Assembly (NCBI RefSeq): GCF_000327385.1
Contig: NW_008709379.1
Location: forward strand, 3,084,646-3,148,645
Direction: 5' to 3'
Source of the DNA: Lottia gigantea
Taxonomy: Eukaryota > Mollusca > Gastropoda > Lottiidae
DNA: 64,000 nt
The notes beneath the pieces were generated by a model. That model worked only from the letters and a program-made list of their open reading frames with translations, was not told where the DNA came from and searched no databases. This document shows, piece by piece, positions 25,568 through 37,942 of the stretch (position 1 is its first letter; each line of letters begins with the position of its first letter). A program made the translations under genes and the position numbers.

Positions 25568-26967
25568 AAAAACGTACACAGCCTCGGACGTGTCAGAAAC
25601 ATCACATAATGCTTGTACGATAAAACAAAATCTCTATCACAAAATCCTTAGAAAGGTAAGCATCAAGTAATTCATGTAATAGAAAAAACCACAGATACAC
25701 TAATTACCTGCGATTAGCAAATCCATTAAACTCCTTCGTCTATGGTCGACAGCTAACTGAAAGATTGAAGCAGGGCTTTTAAGTCATCTCAATTATAAAA
25801 TGATAAGGAATGTGGTTTTTATTTACTCAGAAGGAGAAAAGATCAATTTTACTTTGATTTGATTGCAAATATTGTCCCCTACGTCTTAGAATTCCGGATG
25901 CTTCTTGAATGAGGTATGGTGTTCCATTGTGGAAATGATGAAGTTCATGATATATTATAAGCAGATTTTATGCAGTCTTTTTTATGTTTGACTTATAAAT
26001 GTGAATTTTGCGTCATGTGAACAACGAGAACCTATTTGTTTTAATATCAGTTTCAAATATCACTACTGCTAAATGACCATAAGAATTAATACTTAGATAT
26101 AGGGTATGTACATCCTTTTTTACTCTTCACCTTCAAGATAGTGGCAAGTCTACAAAAGCTGCTAAAATGCAGAATTGCCACTTTTTCATCTTTCCTATTG
26201 TCCCACTTACACAGAAAAAAAAGCATACTTGCTGAAACTGGCAAAATGAAATATCAAATATCTAAAAATTGACATTTAGAAATCACAGATTGTTTCATTG
26301 ATGTTGAAGAAAAGTTTCATATTTCCAGTTGCACATTTAGGCGAAACGATTATAGATTTGACTTGGTTAATTGGGATAAACAGAGGTAAACACGATTGTA
26401 TGCATCAACAATTAACTGCATTCATTTGCTACTTTTAATTTCATGCCCCCCAAGACAAAACAACCAGGATTCATATTTCAAATTGTTGACGCCATTAACA
26501 AGAGTTTATAATAATTATGTCAATACACTTTTAAATGAAGCCAGTTATAGAAAACAAACACAATGACTATTCTATTAATTCATTTAATTTTGAAGTTAAC
26601 TATACGGTCATTACTGTTCAAAGCTGATTCAACAAAAATTAGTTCAAAAGAAAAACTGAAACGTTTCTTTAAAACGACACACACATTGAATTCGATGAAG
26701 GTGTTACGTTATACAATTTTTTTTATATATAAGTTTGTATGTTAAGTAGTTATATAAAGTAAACATAACATCTTTGTCCCTAGCTACTATGTGTGACTGT
26801 GTGTGGGCATGTCTTCTCTATGAAGTAGTATGGAATCATTTTAAAGCTACTGTAGTTCAGTTAAAATTGTTTTTCTATTCTGATAATTTTTCACAAATTA
26901 TTTCATTACTCATCATTACTCATTATATTATGATAAATAATCAACCGTAAACGGCATTTACGGTCTG

Positions 26968-27188
26968 TCACGTTTGCCTATCCACCCCTACCCCTAAGCG
27001 TTGTCTCCACTTCACGCAGTTTTCCACACGGTGGCCTGAACCGTGATTGCTGTGGCCATGGTGTAAACGTAGCATTGATGATGTCCTAGGTATATAAATA
27101 CCATCTAATGATACATTAGCAAGATCAAGATATAAAGAAAGAGAAAGAGCAGATATATCTTGATTCCTAATAAACATCACATTATCAT
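26968..27188 (-). CDS. Unassigned possible exon (73 codons to stop)
   Basis: On the - strand TTAATTTTCAG is followed, in one phase, by an open stretch to a TGA. It includes MFIRNQDISALSLSLYLDL and a His/Ser/Gly-rich part (LRLHHGHSNHGSGH). It is more GC-rich than the flanks. I recognise no family, and no matching upstream exon was found, so it may be chance or a fragment of a lost gene. Confidence 0.25.
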
Positions 27189-27506
27189 CTGAAAATTAAC
27201 AATTATTGGAAAAGGGTTGCATTTAGGCTCAAAAGATATGCCAAGATCACCACAACTGCCAAAATGCACAGCTTGTGTTTTGTACACTATTATCTGTTCT
27301 TACTCGTCTGACATTGTGTGGTCTTGAAGCTTTATTTTTGAAATGCACTTGGAATTTTTTTAAGTCTCCATGCTTGAATAAATATATCGATAAATACACG
27401 ATGTCACCGAGAATCTTTTTAAATGATGTATCGATTTATGACTCTCGACATAATTTGAATATGTTGTTAATTACAAAACAAACTACTTTGTCTTTCAAGT
27501 CATATT

Positions 27507-27805
27507 TACGAAGCCCCTAAGGCGCAATTGTAAACATATTTATTTATTATTTCGTTTAAACGAAATAAAAAGATGAGTTAATTATTCGTTTAAACGAAAT
27601 AGACGAAAAAATTAATTCGTTTAAACGAAATAAACATAGGGTATTTCGTTAAAACGAAATAACATTTCGTTTTAACGAAATAATTAATTCGTTTAAACGA
27701 AATAAGAAATAATAAATGATGTTATTTCGTTTAAACGAATTAATTATTTCGTTTAAACGAAATAATAAATAAATATGTTTACAATTGCGCCTTAGGGGCT
27801 CCGTA
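27507..27805. mobile_element. 299-bp foldback element with palindrome-array interior
   Basis: Terminal inverted repeats of about 60 bp differ at one site near the end (TACGAAGCCCCTAAGGCG left, TACGGAGCCCCTAAGGCG as the reverse complement of the right). A direct repeat CATATT flanks both sides (27501-27506 and 27806-27811), as expected of a 6-bp target-site duplication. The interior is eight short palindromes: six with core CGTTTAAACG, and two centre-facing variants (CGTTAAAACG and CGTTTTAACG) that are reverse complements of each other. The whole molecule can fold on itself. It has no coding capacity, so it must depend on another element's enzyme. Superfamily unknown. Confidence 0.88.
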
Positions 27806-30639
27806 CATATTACACTTAATACCTTAAGTATCCTACGTATCGGGGAAAAATTACAAAACGGGTCATAAATTAAATCATTCTAAGTTCTCACAAAAAGCGA
27901 AATTCTAATAGATGATACAATTACGCTTTTTGGATTTTCTCAAAGTTACTATGTATTGCAAGCAATTATCAACGATCTAGCAATCTGAACAAAATATGTT
28001 TTAAGTCGAGAAAAGTATACTGCTGTACAATAAATTTTCCACTTTTTATGACCAACGGAATTGTTGAATGGTCAACATTAGTCTTTCACTTTTTCGACTG
28101 GAGGCTATCCTATGTCAGAAAGTTACATCTGGACATACCCGAAATGATCTTTGTGGTGTAGATACACAATATGAAGGTGCAGATTTCATAAATATACTTG
28201 TGGATGTTATGTAAAAAATTTCAAAATAAAGACAAGAATGAAAGAAGTATATTTACCCATGGAATTGTATCTATGCTCGGTAAAATCCTTCTTTTGAACA
28301 TTTCAGTCACTATCCATGCAACAATTATTAATTGCAATTCTATTCTCTTCGAAAATTAAATTAGGAAGTTTTTTTGTTTCTCACAATACAGGCAACGATA
28401 GTTTAAAAACTTTCAATTTCGGATTTTTGAGAAAGAATTAATTTTTCAATTCATTAATTTTGTCTCAATTGAATCAAAGAACTGTCAGTTTCAATTTTGT
28501 AAACAAAAAAAAAAACAATAAAAGAAATCACTTCAATTCCAGCAATAATTTGTATTAATTCTTTAAAACTCTATTCCTTATCGTCTGAACTCATTTAACT
28601 ATAAGAATGTCCCGAGTGACTTATAACGTTTTTTTTGTGTTTGAGAAGAATTTAATAGAAATATGATGAAATGAATTGTCAATAAGATCAATATATTGTT
28701 ACTATGGCTGATATCAATTAATGCCCTTTAGTCTAATGATAAAATAGGAGATGGCAAAGATGCTATTGTCCGAAGGCGATAGAATATATCAGTAATTGAA
28801 TTTACTCTCGATTATCCAGAATAGTTTCTTTTGCTATAAAAGTTCAGGAAAATCGAGAACAATGGGATAAACCGTTACCATTTTAGTTTATCTGTACTAA
28901 CATTTGAAATAAACTACCGTATTTTACATAGTTAACAGGCTTTGATCTCGATGACCATTTCTACCAGGTTGCTCTTTTCCAAATCTCATAGTTAGGATCT
29001 GAGAAAGTACATGAGCAGTTTTATCAGAAATATCAGGAAAAATTCCATTGAAATAGTCTCCGTCATTTTCGTGGTCAGTTAAAAACGTAATGCTTTACCC
29101 TGAATTTTATTACTTTTGTGTAAGAAGCAGTGTTGAGAATTGCTTTATTACTTTCTTTGAAATCAAAGTATCAATTTGTAATGGCATAAAGATTGACATC
29201 CTAACTTCACATCAAACGTGGTCAACCTCTGAATCTTCTTTTAAAGATAGCGAATATAACCACGCATGTGTGTGTATTGTGAAAGAAGATGCCTATGTAC
29301 CTTCTCTGTACATGTACGTAACAATGTTATGCTTATGCAGGTTTATCAACTGACATTGGAAGGTGTTGTTTATGGTAGTTAAAAACAATCCAGGGCACAT
29401 ATCTGCTTCATGAAACAAATACACGACCGTTGGCTTATGGAAATCACCTTGTCACCATGTTCAGCATGAAAAGTACTCACTAGGTCGATTGGGACAATGA
29501 ATTAAATGTACCATATAAAGAATGTTGTAATGAGATCTCCGATCGAGTGAGCATACTGCCTCGAGAGCGACAACTGCCGTTTTAACTCATCATATTTAAT
29601 TAAATTAAATCAGCACTTTGCACCTAAGAGCTTAAAGGCAATAAATAGGCCGAGTAAATGGTTCCGCAATATCCTTATCCACCAGCAAAGTCTCTTAGTG
29701 TATAAGAAATATACGAAACAAGCAAAATCGAGTCGATAGAGTAGCAATTTTATAAAGAGGGTGCGCATCACTGAAGATTAGATTAAGGAATATTAAGGAA
29801 TAAGCGAAATGGAACAAAAAAATTGAAAAAAGTACATGATGAGACTTGAACTCCACTCGGAAGTGTGATTGTTCTTAGTAACCAAGAATAAACACATTCA
29901 GTAATTTTCAGATGCCACAAAGGGACGGATACTCAATAGGATGACAAAAGATCTGCCCTGTATCCATTGCCAACCAAATAGTACTCTAAACGCAGCACGA
30001 TGAGAAAAATAAATACTTAGAATTGATATATGATGTCAAATCAATAGTGTCTTTCAGTCATTTAGTTCTAATCATATTGGATGTTCATGTTCTGTCTCTA
30101 TTCATCATTCAATTTCTACTTTCACTTACTAATTATTACATATAATAGTCGAGTAATTACATTAATCGGTCAAACAATACAGTAAGGTATGTATATGCAG
30201 TCTATACGAAAATAAACGTGCATCAAATTATATAGAAAGGAAAGCACTTCCTTAATATTACTCAACAAATCAATGAGATTACATCGTCATTTTCAAAAAT
30301 GAGATATTTGTGTGAAGTGTTTTAAAGTTATCATGAAATTTCACCAGATAATTCTAGAGAAACAAAGTGTCTGATTACAAGACGATAACGTGTGTGTAAC
30401 ACTGTAACGATATATTGATTTCATTCTGAATATTCATTGCCGCGATTATACAACCTCCATGCCTCCATAAACTCCTTTCACTTCATTTCATTTATTACAT
30501 GATGAGTGAAGAGATATACGCAAAGATGACAAAATGGGTTAAGAAAATATAACTGCTATCACCACTGGCTAAAGTCTGTATTCACAGTCAACATTTCATG
30601 TTCGTGCCTTCATTCGTGTAGGCTAAAATAACACGCTTT

Positions 30640-31313
30640 GTAATGCCTAGTTCACACCAACGGCGAATGCTGCGCTTTAAATCGGCGAGCAAAGAGCCAT
30701 CATTTTTTGTTTACTTTTCCAAAAATATCACGATCTCCTAAGTAATGTTACGCTCTGATAAGCTCTGATACGAATTGGTTACGCTTTGGGGACTAATTAT
30801 TTCCCGATTTGATCAGGCCTTGTTACGCTTTAAATCACGCTTTGATAAGCTTTATTAAGCTTTGATGCGGTTATGACGCTTTAAATCACGCTCTGACACG
30901 ATTATCAAGCTCTGTTGTGCATTGTTAAGCTCTGTTACGCATTGGAAAATTTCGAAATTGCCGATTTCATGCCGCTTTTGATCAAGTGGTGACAGACCGT
31001 GAAGACTGGGGTCCCCGCTTTGAATAAAGCTCTGTTAAGCTTTCCTACGCTTTGAGTCAAGCTTTGCTGAACTTTGTTACGCTTTGTTAAGCTTTGATAC
31101 GTTCTCGGCGCTTTAATCAATTCGTGACGGAGCGCCCAAAATTTTTAAACAGTTTAAAATTTTTTGGCGCTCTTGCCGAATATCCTGCTTTGCTCAAAGC
31201 TTTCCAACGATCTATTACGACCCTGGCGCTTTAGTCGAGCTTTGTTACGCTTTGGTACCGCTTTGTACGCCGCTTTAAAGCGCGATCAAAGCGCCGTTGG
31301 TGTGAACTGAGCA
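30640..31313. mobile_element. Inverted-repeat element with GCTTTG micro-repeats
   Basis: The ends are inverted copies: AGTTCACACCAACGGCG at the left (about 30649) and its reverse complement at the right (ending about 31309); the arms match over about 20 bp and more loosely inward. The interior is built from degenerate 11-bp units such as ACGCTTTGTTA and AAGCTTTGATA. No target-site duplication is clear, and there is no coding capacity beyond a repeat-derived frame. This looks like a non-autonomous DNA element whose inside is an expanded micro-repeat. Confidence 0.7.
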
Positions 31314-31574
31314 TAAGCGGACATACAATTGTCTTTTACTAGGTTATATTTTAGATTTATGATATAACCACCCATTTATCTACTTTCTGAAAATGGCAAA
31401 TGTCAACCGGGTCTTAGCGCTAGAAATAATGGCTGGTATTCTTAAGGCTATTCGATGAATGATATCATTTAACTCATAATTCAAGTTGTAACAAGGTGTG
31501 AAAAAGATTGTCCTTTTCAAATGTTGGTAATCTCACGTTTGGCACTTCCTGGCATTAAATGTCACATACAACCC

Positions 31575-33290
31575 ACTCCTTTTATTTCAAGATATAGATC
31601 ACAAACTATGTATCCCGTTTCTTCTATTTCAAAATATTTAATATCCAATATAGAGCCTACTTTTTTATTTCAAAATATAAAACATCAAATACATAGTCTA
31701 CTTCTTCTATTTCAAAATATAGAACATCAAATATGTTGCACATCTCTTCTATTTCAAATATAGATCATCAAATATGTTGCCCTTCTCTTTTGTTTCAAAT
31801 ATTGAACATCAAATATGTTGCACATCTCTTCTATTTCAAATATAGAACATCAAATATGTAGCCCATCTCTTCTATTTCAAATATAGAACATCAAATATGT
31901 TGCCCTTCTCTTTTGTTTCAAATATGGAACATCAAATATGTTGCCCATATCTTCTGTTTCAAATATAGAACATCAAATATGTAGCCCATCTCTTCTATTT
32001 CAAATATAGATCATCAAATATGTAGCCCATCTCTTCTATTTCAAATATAGAACATCAAATATGTTGCCCATATCTTCTATTTCAAATATAGAACATCAAA
32101 TATGTTGCCCATATCTTCTGTTTCAAATATAGAGCATCAAATATGTTGCCCATATCTTCTATTTCAAATATAGATCATCAAATATGTAGCCCATCTCTTC
32201 TATTTCAAATATACAACATCAAATATGTAGCCCATCTCTTCTATTTCAAATATAGAACATCAAATATGTTGCCCATCTCTTCTGTTTCAAATATACAGCA
32301 TCAAATATGTTGCCCATCTCTTCTATTTCAAATATAGAACATCAAATATTTAGCCCATATCTTCTATTTCAAATATAGAACATCAAATATTTAGCCAATC
32401 TCTTCTGTTTCAAATATAGAACAATATGTTGCCCATATCTTCTATTTCAAATATAGAACATCAAATATGTTGCCCATATCTTCTATTTCAAATATAGATC
32501 ATCAAATATGTAGCCCATCTCTTCTATTTCAAATATAGAACATCAAATATGTCGCCCATATCTTCTATTTCAAATATAGAACATCAAGTATGTAGCCCAT
32601 CTCTTCTATTTCAAATATAGCACATCAAATATGTTGCCCATCTCTTCTATTTCAAATATAGAACATCAAATATTTAGCCAATCTCTTCTATTTCAAATAT
32701 AGAACATCCAATATGTTGCCCATATCTTCTATTTCAAATATAGAACATCAAATATTTAGCCCATATCTTCTATTTCAAATATACAACATCAAATATTTAG
32801 CCCATATCTTCTATTTCAAATATACAACATCAAATATGTTGCCAATCTCTTCTGTTTCAAATATAGAACAATATGTTGCCCATATCTTCTATTTTAAATA
32901 TAGAACATCAAATATGTTGCCCATATCTTCTATTTCAAATATAGATCATCAAATATGTAGCCCATCTCTTCTATTTCAAATATAGAACATCAAATATGTT
33001 GCCAATCTCTTCTATTTCAAATATAGATCATCAAATATGTAGCCCATATATTCTATTTCAAATATAGAACATCAAATATGTTGCCCATATCTTCTATGTC
33101 AAATATAGAACATCAAATATGTTTCCCATATCTTCTATTTCGAATATAGAACATCAAATATTTAGCCAATCTCTTCTATTTCAAATATAGATCATCAAAT
33201 ATTTAGCCAATCTCTTCTGTTTCAAATATAGAACAATATGTTGCCCATATCTTCTATTTCAAATAAAGAACTTCTATACTACCTCCATTT
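31575..33290. repeat. 41-bp satellite array, about 42 copies
   Basis: The unit contains CATCAAATATGTTGCCCATA followed by TCTTCTATTTCAAATATAGAA. Recurrent monomer variants are TTGCCC/TAGCCC/TTAGCC and ATCTTC/CTCTTC. A shortened monomer (AACAATATG) recurs near 32421, 32867 and 33232, pointing to block duplication. Reading frames across the array are artefacts. Confidence 0.93.
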
Positions 33291-33970
33291 CAAAATACGC
33301 AATATCAATCATGTAGTCATATAGGATGTCATACTGCCTTTATAAATGTTTGCAATGAGCAACATCTACTGGTTACTGGGAAACTACACGCCTGTGTATT
33401 TTTTAGCATGTAATAATATAATTGAAAGTTTGAAGCTTCAATTAATACCATGAACTTGCGAACACACAATAAAATAATAAATATAATCTACCTTAATTGA
33501 TTTGTTATTGCTATGTAATAAAGAGATAATGTTTACTGTGTGTTTGTTTGCCTTTAAAATTCTGCACGTAATAACTTTATTTCATATCTTCTCAAAGAAA
33601 TTGAAAAATAGTTTTTAAAGCTTTGAGAATCGTAAATAGCAATAAATTAATATATTATATTCATAATGATAATATTAAAGAAAATATAAAAATATAAGCA
33701 TTACAAAGGTTGTATAGTGAATGTACTCATAATAATTTTCTTATATGTATAATCTTCTTGTAATATTTCATATATAATATACTCTGATCGATGAGTTTCA
33801 ATTAGAAAACTTTAAAAATAATTTCATAGATATAATGCAATTTGAATGCCAAGATATTGGTACTTTTTTTAAGCACGCCTAGTCCGAAACTTTGTAAACA
33901 TCAGCTTGATTATGCTAGCTAATTGGATGGTAAACGGCTGGTATAAAATCAGAAAAATGGTTTTCATGGG

Positions 33971-34399
33971 TTGGCAAATATTAAGGTGGTTGTAGAACTA
34001 TTGCCCTGTAACAAACATATTTATATTTCGTTTTTTACATATTTTGAATTATTTTGTATTACATTTAACTCTTTACTTATTTCGTCATCTGGGCGACCTA
34101 GTATAATTGTCAGAGGTATGATTCAGTGTGTTTCATGGTTGGCTTACACTTATCACAAAATAAAGCTGATGTGTGTTGCTATCTGGTCAGCGAAGCGCCC
34201 GTGTTTGGATTCAGGTAAGGAAATGGCTCAATGTCTAATGACAAAAACTCTTGATGTTTACAATCATGTTACACCAAGTCCAAATCAAAAGCTTGCCAAC
34301 AATATTGGAAAAATGATAGCCTTGGCGGTATTACGAGATTATCAGGCAATGAAAAGCATATATAATGCTTTTGCAAAAACGATATGGATATCGACGTAA
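33971..34399 (+). other. Unrecognised 142-codon open frame
   Basis: An ATG-started frame of 142 codons. The second half (from about residue 47) has ordinary composition and includes KRPCLDSGKEMAQCLMTKTL and NNIGKMIALAVLRDY; the first part is hydrophobic and AT-driven. No domain was recognised. There is no splice context tying it to a neighbour. It could be a degraded mobile-element fragment or chance; I do not assert a gene. Confidence 0.2.
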
Positions 34400-35679
34400 T
34401 TAAATATACATAATATACAACCCAGCGTCCATTCTCACGTATTATTTAGAAAGTAAACAAGACGAGTTCCTTATGTTTATGTTGACTGAGTCGATTACCT
34501 ATATGGCCATTATGTTTACATTAAAAAATTAGTTAAATAGTTACATTTAGATAGTAAACAAAATATTAGTTAAAAACAGAGTTACCATAGCAAAAAAATA
34601 TTATATAATTTCAAAATTGACCTCTTTTTTTTGAAAAATATAACGCCATTTACATGCTTGTTCATATACGTATACATAAACAATTGCTCACAGATATACT
34701 ATCGCCCCCTTTAATTCATATTGCGGAGTTTGGGCTCCGTATGGGGAGTCTTACCGCCTTAATTTGTATATGAGTGAAATGTTGACGTGAAAATACCAAT
34801 ATCAAGTACACTCTGTCAAGGTTTCCAATCAATAATTGAAACAAGTGGGCTCAACATTTCAGATATGAACTGACACCCTATCTATGTAAAAACTTCGTAA
34901 AGCAAAACAATTGTCCGGGTAAATCTTGTGAACTTTCTGTCTTGAATTAATTGAAGACGAACAACGCCATGCCTTATTTTGAAATTTCCATGGTTGCTAT
35001 GTTATTCTACTTTTTTTTTTATCTCTTAACTGTTAAGGATGATAATCGTGCACAATGGGATTTCAATTTAAAAATAAAAAATACGGATGTCAAAGTTCTT
35101 AACTTTAAAGAAAAGATGTCCATCCCAAGTTTCGTACCTGAGAACTAATATATTGATTGTTAGCTTGACTTACGATCTGATGAGATACGAATATTTCAAT
35201 TACAAAAATCATAGCAGAATCACTCCGCAATCAACAAGGCTAACAGGTCATAGCAACGGTAAATTTGCTTTTCTAACAAAGCGATGATGTTGATCAGGAA
35301 ATATTGTTGTATTGTAGCAAAACAATGAAAAGAAATTTTTTTTTGTATTAATTATTCTCTTTCTGCTGGCCACATATTATCGATTGGGCTTCACATTTAA
35401 TTTGTTTTGATATATGAAATGATATAGCAACTTATGATGACATACATTGTGCATGGGGAATTATAAAAGGTGCGTCAACTTGCCTTTGCCTATTGTTGAT
35501 TACTTTCTTGCAGTCTATCTCCTAATTCGTGTTACCATATCCCATAGGTAAATATATATATTTATTCCCCAACTATTGTAATAAAAGTAAACAGCAATGT
35601 ACATGCAATGATATTTATTAATGAATCGTTGCATCTAAGAATTAATGTTAAAACAGTCACAAAACAGCTAACAGTACTG

Positions 35680-36270
35680 TATTTCCTCGATTGTATGATA
35701 AACAATATGATTTCTCATTTCCTATTGGCAACTATCCACTTTCGAGCAGCAATTTTTTCACTTTTCCCGCTTATGGCGTTTGCGTTTCCCAGATGATACC
35801 TTCTGCCAGAGCTTCTTCTGCACTTGATTATTTTGTGCTGACAGCGTCGTTGCTGACCTCTAAATTGTTGACACAAGGTTACATATAAAACCAAGATTGG
35901 TTTCTACCTTGAAAAGGTTTAATGGTCGTCAACAGGACCTGGTTGATCACTGCGATAGTTTCAAAGTTTTTGATGGATATTTTCGTTTAGGTTGGGTGTA
36001 GACCACCATTGGCTGATTTGTGACTAATTTCGGTCTCATTTCCCCTACTTTGAAACTGATTATCTAGATATTGCCGGGTGTCGTGCACGAGGCAGAGTAT
36101 GCTCACTCTTTCTGGAACGCCTTATTCTACGTTTTTATATCTCTTTTTTTTAGTTTCTTTTCAGGGATGTTGTTTATCGATTGTTTTTTCACTCGGTTTT
36201 GTCCTGTCCATGGATTTTCCGACTGGCTTTGAGACCTTTAGGATAAAGGTAGTTTCTATTCCCTTTTTAT
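35680..36270 (+). mobile_element. Retroelement fossil: C-terminal tail of a reverse-transcriptase ORF plus 3' trailer
   Basis: The translated sequence carries the tail pattern of a large invertebrate RT family: LYDKQYDFSFPIGNY, FPAYGVCVSQMI, TSKLLTQGY, RFNGRQQDLVDH. The usual form is YDKRDDF..., YGVYVSQLIRYAR, KLLxQGY, KFYGRHxDLV. After the coding tail comes a trailer with GGGTGTCGTGCACGAGGCAG, which I recall from many molluscan copies. It is 5'-truncated and broken, with at least one disruption. The exact class (non-LTR or Penelope-like) is not resolved. Confidence 0.72.
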
Positions 36271-36598
36271 CAGCAGTCACTAACCAAGTAATATCAGAGA
36301 TCAATTTTGTCGTCCGACAGGTGAGGTCTCATAATGATTGAAGACAAATTTATATTAAGATTTAAATCGAAATTATAGCATGATTTACTCTGTAAATATA
36401 TAGAGCGAAGAGAATATCATATAAAAATAATAAAACACTTCGAAAACCAAAAAAAAACAAAACAAAAACAAGGCAGGCTAAGTAAAATATTCGCAATAAT
36501 TTTATTGAATTTTCTGGTCACTTAGACCATCAGACATTCTGATAAAATAAAACAAGCAATTCAAATAGTAAATATCACCAAAAGCATATGCTTGGGAA

Positions 36599-36952
36599 AG
36601 TCATTGACCATTGAAAGAAGTTATTGATGATTGTCTCTAATCAAAGTAAAATTTCAAAGATCTCCAGATCTTTCCAGACGCAATTAAAAGTGGACAAGGT
36701 CATGGTATGACCTAAAGATGTGGGTTATACAATTATTATCAAACAGTTGAGACATCAACTTCATTTATTAATGAACAATTCTTGGAATTCAAATATCTTG
36801 TAAAATTTATACTTGTCCTTCCAAGCATGGCAAGTCTTTTCTCCCGACGACAATAAACGGTATAAATCAAAGAGACTTTTTAAAATGATAAGAGGTTTGA
36901 ATGGAGAGGTTTGAATAATGTCTCCCGGGCTTCAGCAAAAAGTATTGATATC
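36599..36952. repeat. Duplicated segment, copy 1
   Basis: About 354 bp, direct-repeat partner of 37161-37516; I judge roughly 75-80% identity by eye. Shared blocks include GACATCAACTTCATTTATTA (copy 2: GACATCAGCATCATTTATTA) and CAAATAGACTTTTTAAAATG-like sequence near the end. It is non-coding. Confidence 0.8.
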
Positions 36953-36963
36953 AGTGGCGTATT

Positions 36964-37130
36964 GAGGGGGGGAGGGGGGGGGGGGGCATGTTTACCCACG
37001 ACCGAAAATAGATAAATGTATTTTACTTTAACTGCTATAATGCATTGGATGAATTCTGCGCCTTCAATGATTAGAAATTTTCCAGGGGGGGAAATTAATT
37101 CCCTCTCAAATCCGAAGGGGGGAGCCGAGT
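36964..37130. repeat. Poly-G tract and G-rich spacer
   Basis: G7-A-G13 at 36966-36986, followed by further G runs near 37085 and 37117. The + strand could form a G-quadruplex. The tract is preceded by CAGTGGCGTATTGAG, which resembles the end of a dispersed repeat, and lies between the two copies of the duplicated segment. Confidence 0.8.
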
Positions 37131-37160
37131 GGCTCGGATCCCTTTAACCTCAATTTCTAT

Positions 37161-37516
37161 CAGTCAATGACCAATGAAAGAAGTTAATGATGATTTTCTG
37201 TAAATTAAAGTAACAATTTCAAAGAGCTCCGAAACTTTCGAAGACTCAATTCAAAATTGTCATTAGCCTATCTGAAGATGTCGGTTAAAAGGTTACGATC
37301 AAACAATAAGTGTTGAGACATCAGCATCATTTATTAATGAACAGCTCTTGGAATTCAATTATCGGTCATACTTGTCCATCCAACCATGGAAAATCTTTTC
37401 TCCCGAAGGCAATAAACAGTATAAATCAAATAGACTTTTTAAAATGATAGATGGATAGGTTCTTGACTTTGGAACCAATGAAATACCTCCCGGACCTTAG
37501 AAAAAGGTATTGAGAT
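37161..37516. repeat. Duplicated segment, copy 2
   Basis: Direct-repeat partner of 36599-36952, in the same orientation. The divergence indicates an old duplication or two insertions of the same family. Confidence 0.8.
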
Positions 37517-37652
37517 AATCAATTTATTTACTCCGGTTGAAGAGTATTTTATAGCTTAAGGTGGGAATGACAAGGAATTGTGCCAGGTACAGAATTGTCA
37601 ACACAGATGAAAATGACGGCAAATACATCTTGAGCATACATCTAAATTCGAC

Positions 37653-37942
37653 TTAAAGGGACCTTCCGCTTATTCGTAAAATGTTTTCATAATCAAAAAC
37701 GTGGTCTAAAGTATGCTATTTATATCTATGTATCTTTTTGATCGAACTGAATAAGTTTTAACGAATTTAAAAATCTTACTAAATATTTTTAAATTTGTTT
37801 TGCGTTTAAAAATTAACGGCTGAATTTTTTAGTTAAAACTTTCAGTTAATTTTAAGGGCACATTTTGTTAGGTTTTGGTGTACAGTGTTAAAAAATTTGA
37901 GCAAAATCTTTTTCGATCTACAAAAAACGAAATGTCCCTTTA
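37653..37942. mobile_element. Possible MITE with TAAAGGGAC ends
   Basis: TTAAAGGGAC at the left and GTCCCTTTA at the right are inverted ends around a 290-bp AT-rich, non-coding interior. The inverted repeats are short and no target-site duplication was seen, so this is tentative. Confidence 0.3.

Noticed and set aside
30935-31120. 61-codon - strand frame
   Set aside because: It lies wholly inside the GCTTTG micro-repeat interior of an inverted-repeat element.
32143-32985. Open frames of 64-90 codons through the 41-bp satellite
   Set aside because: They follow the repeat, whose period is not a multiple of three, and code only recurrent low-complexity peptides.
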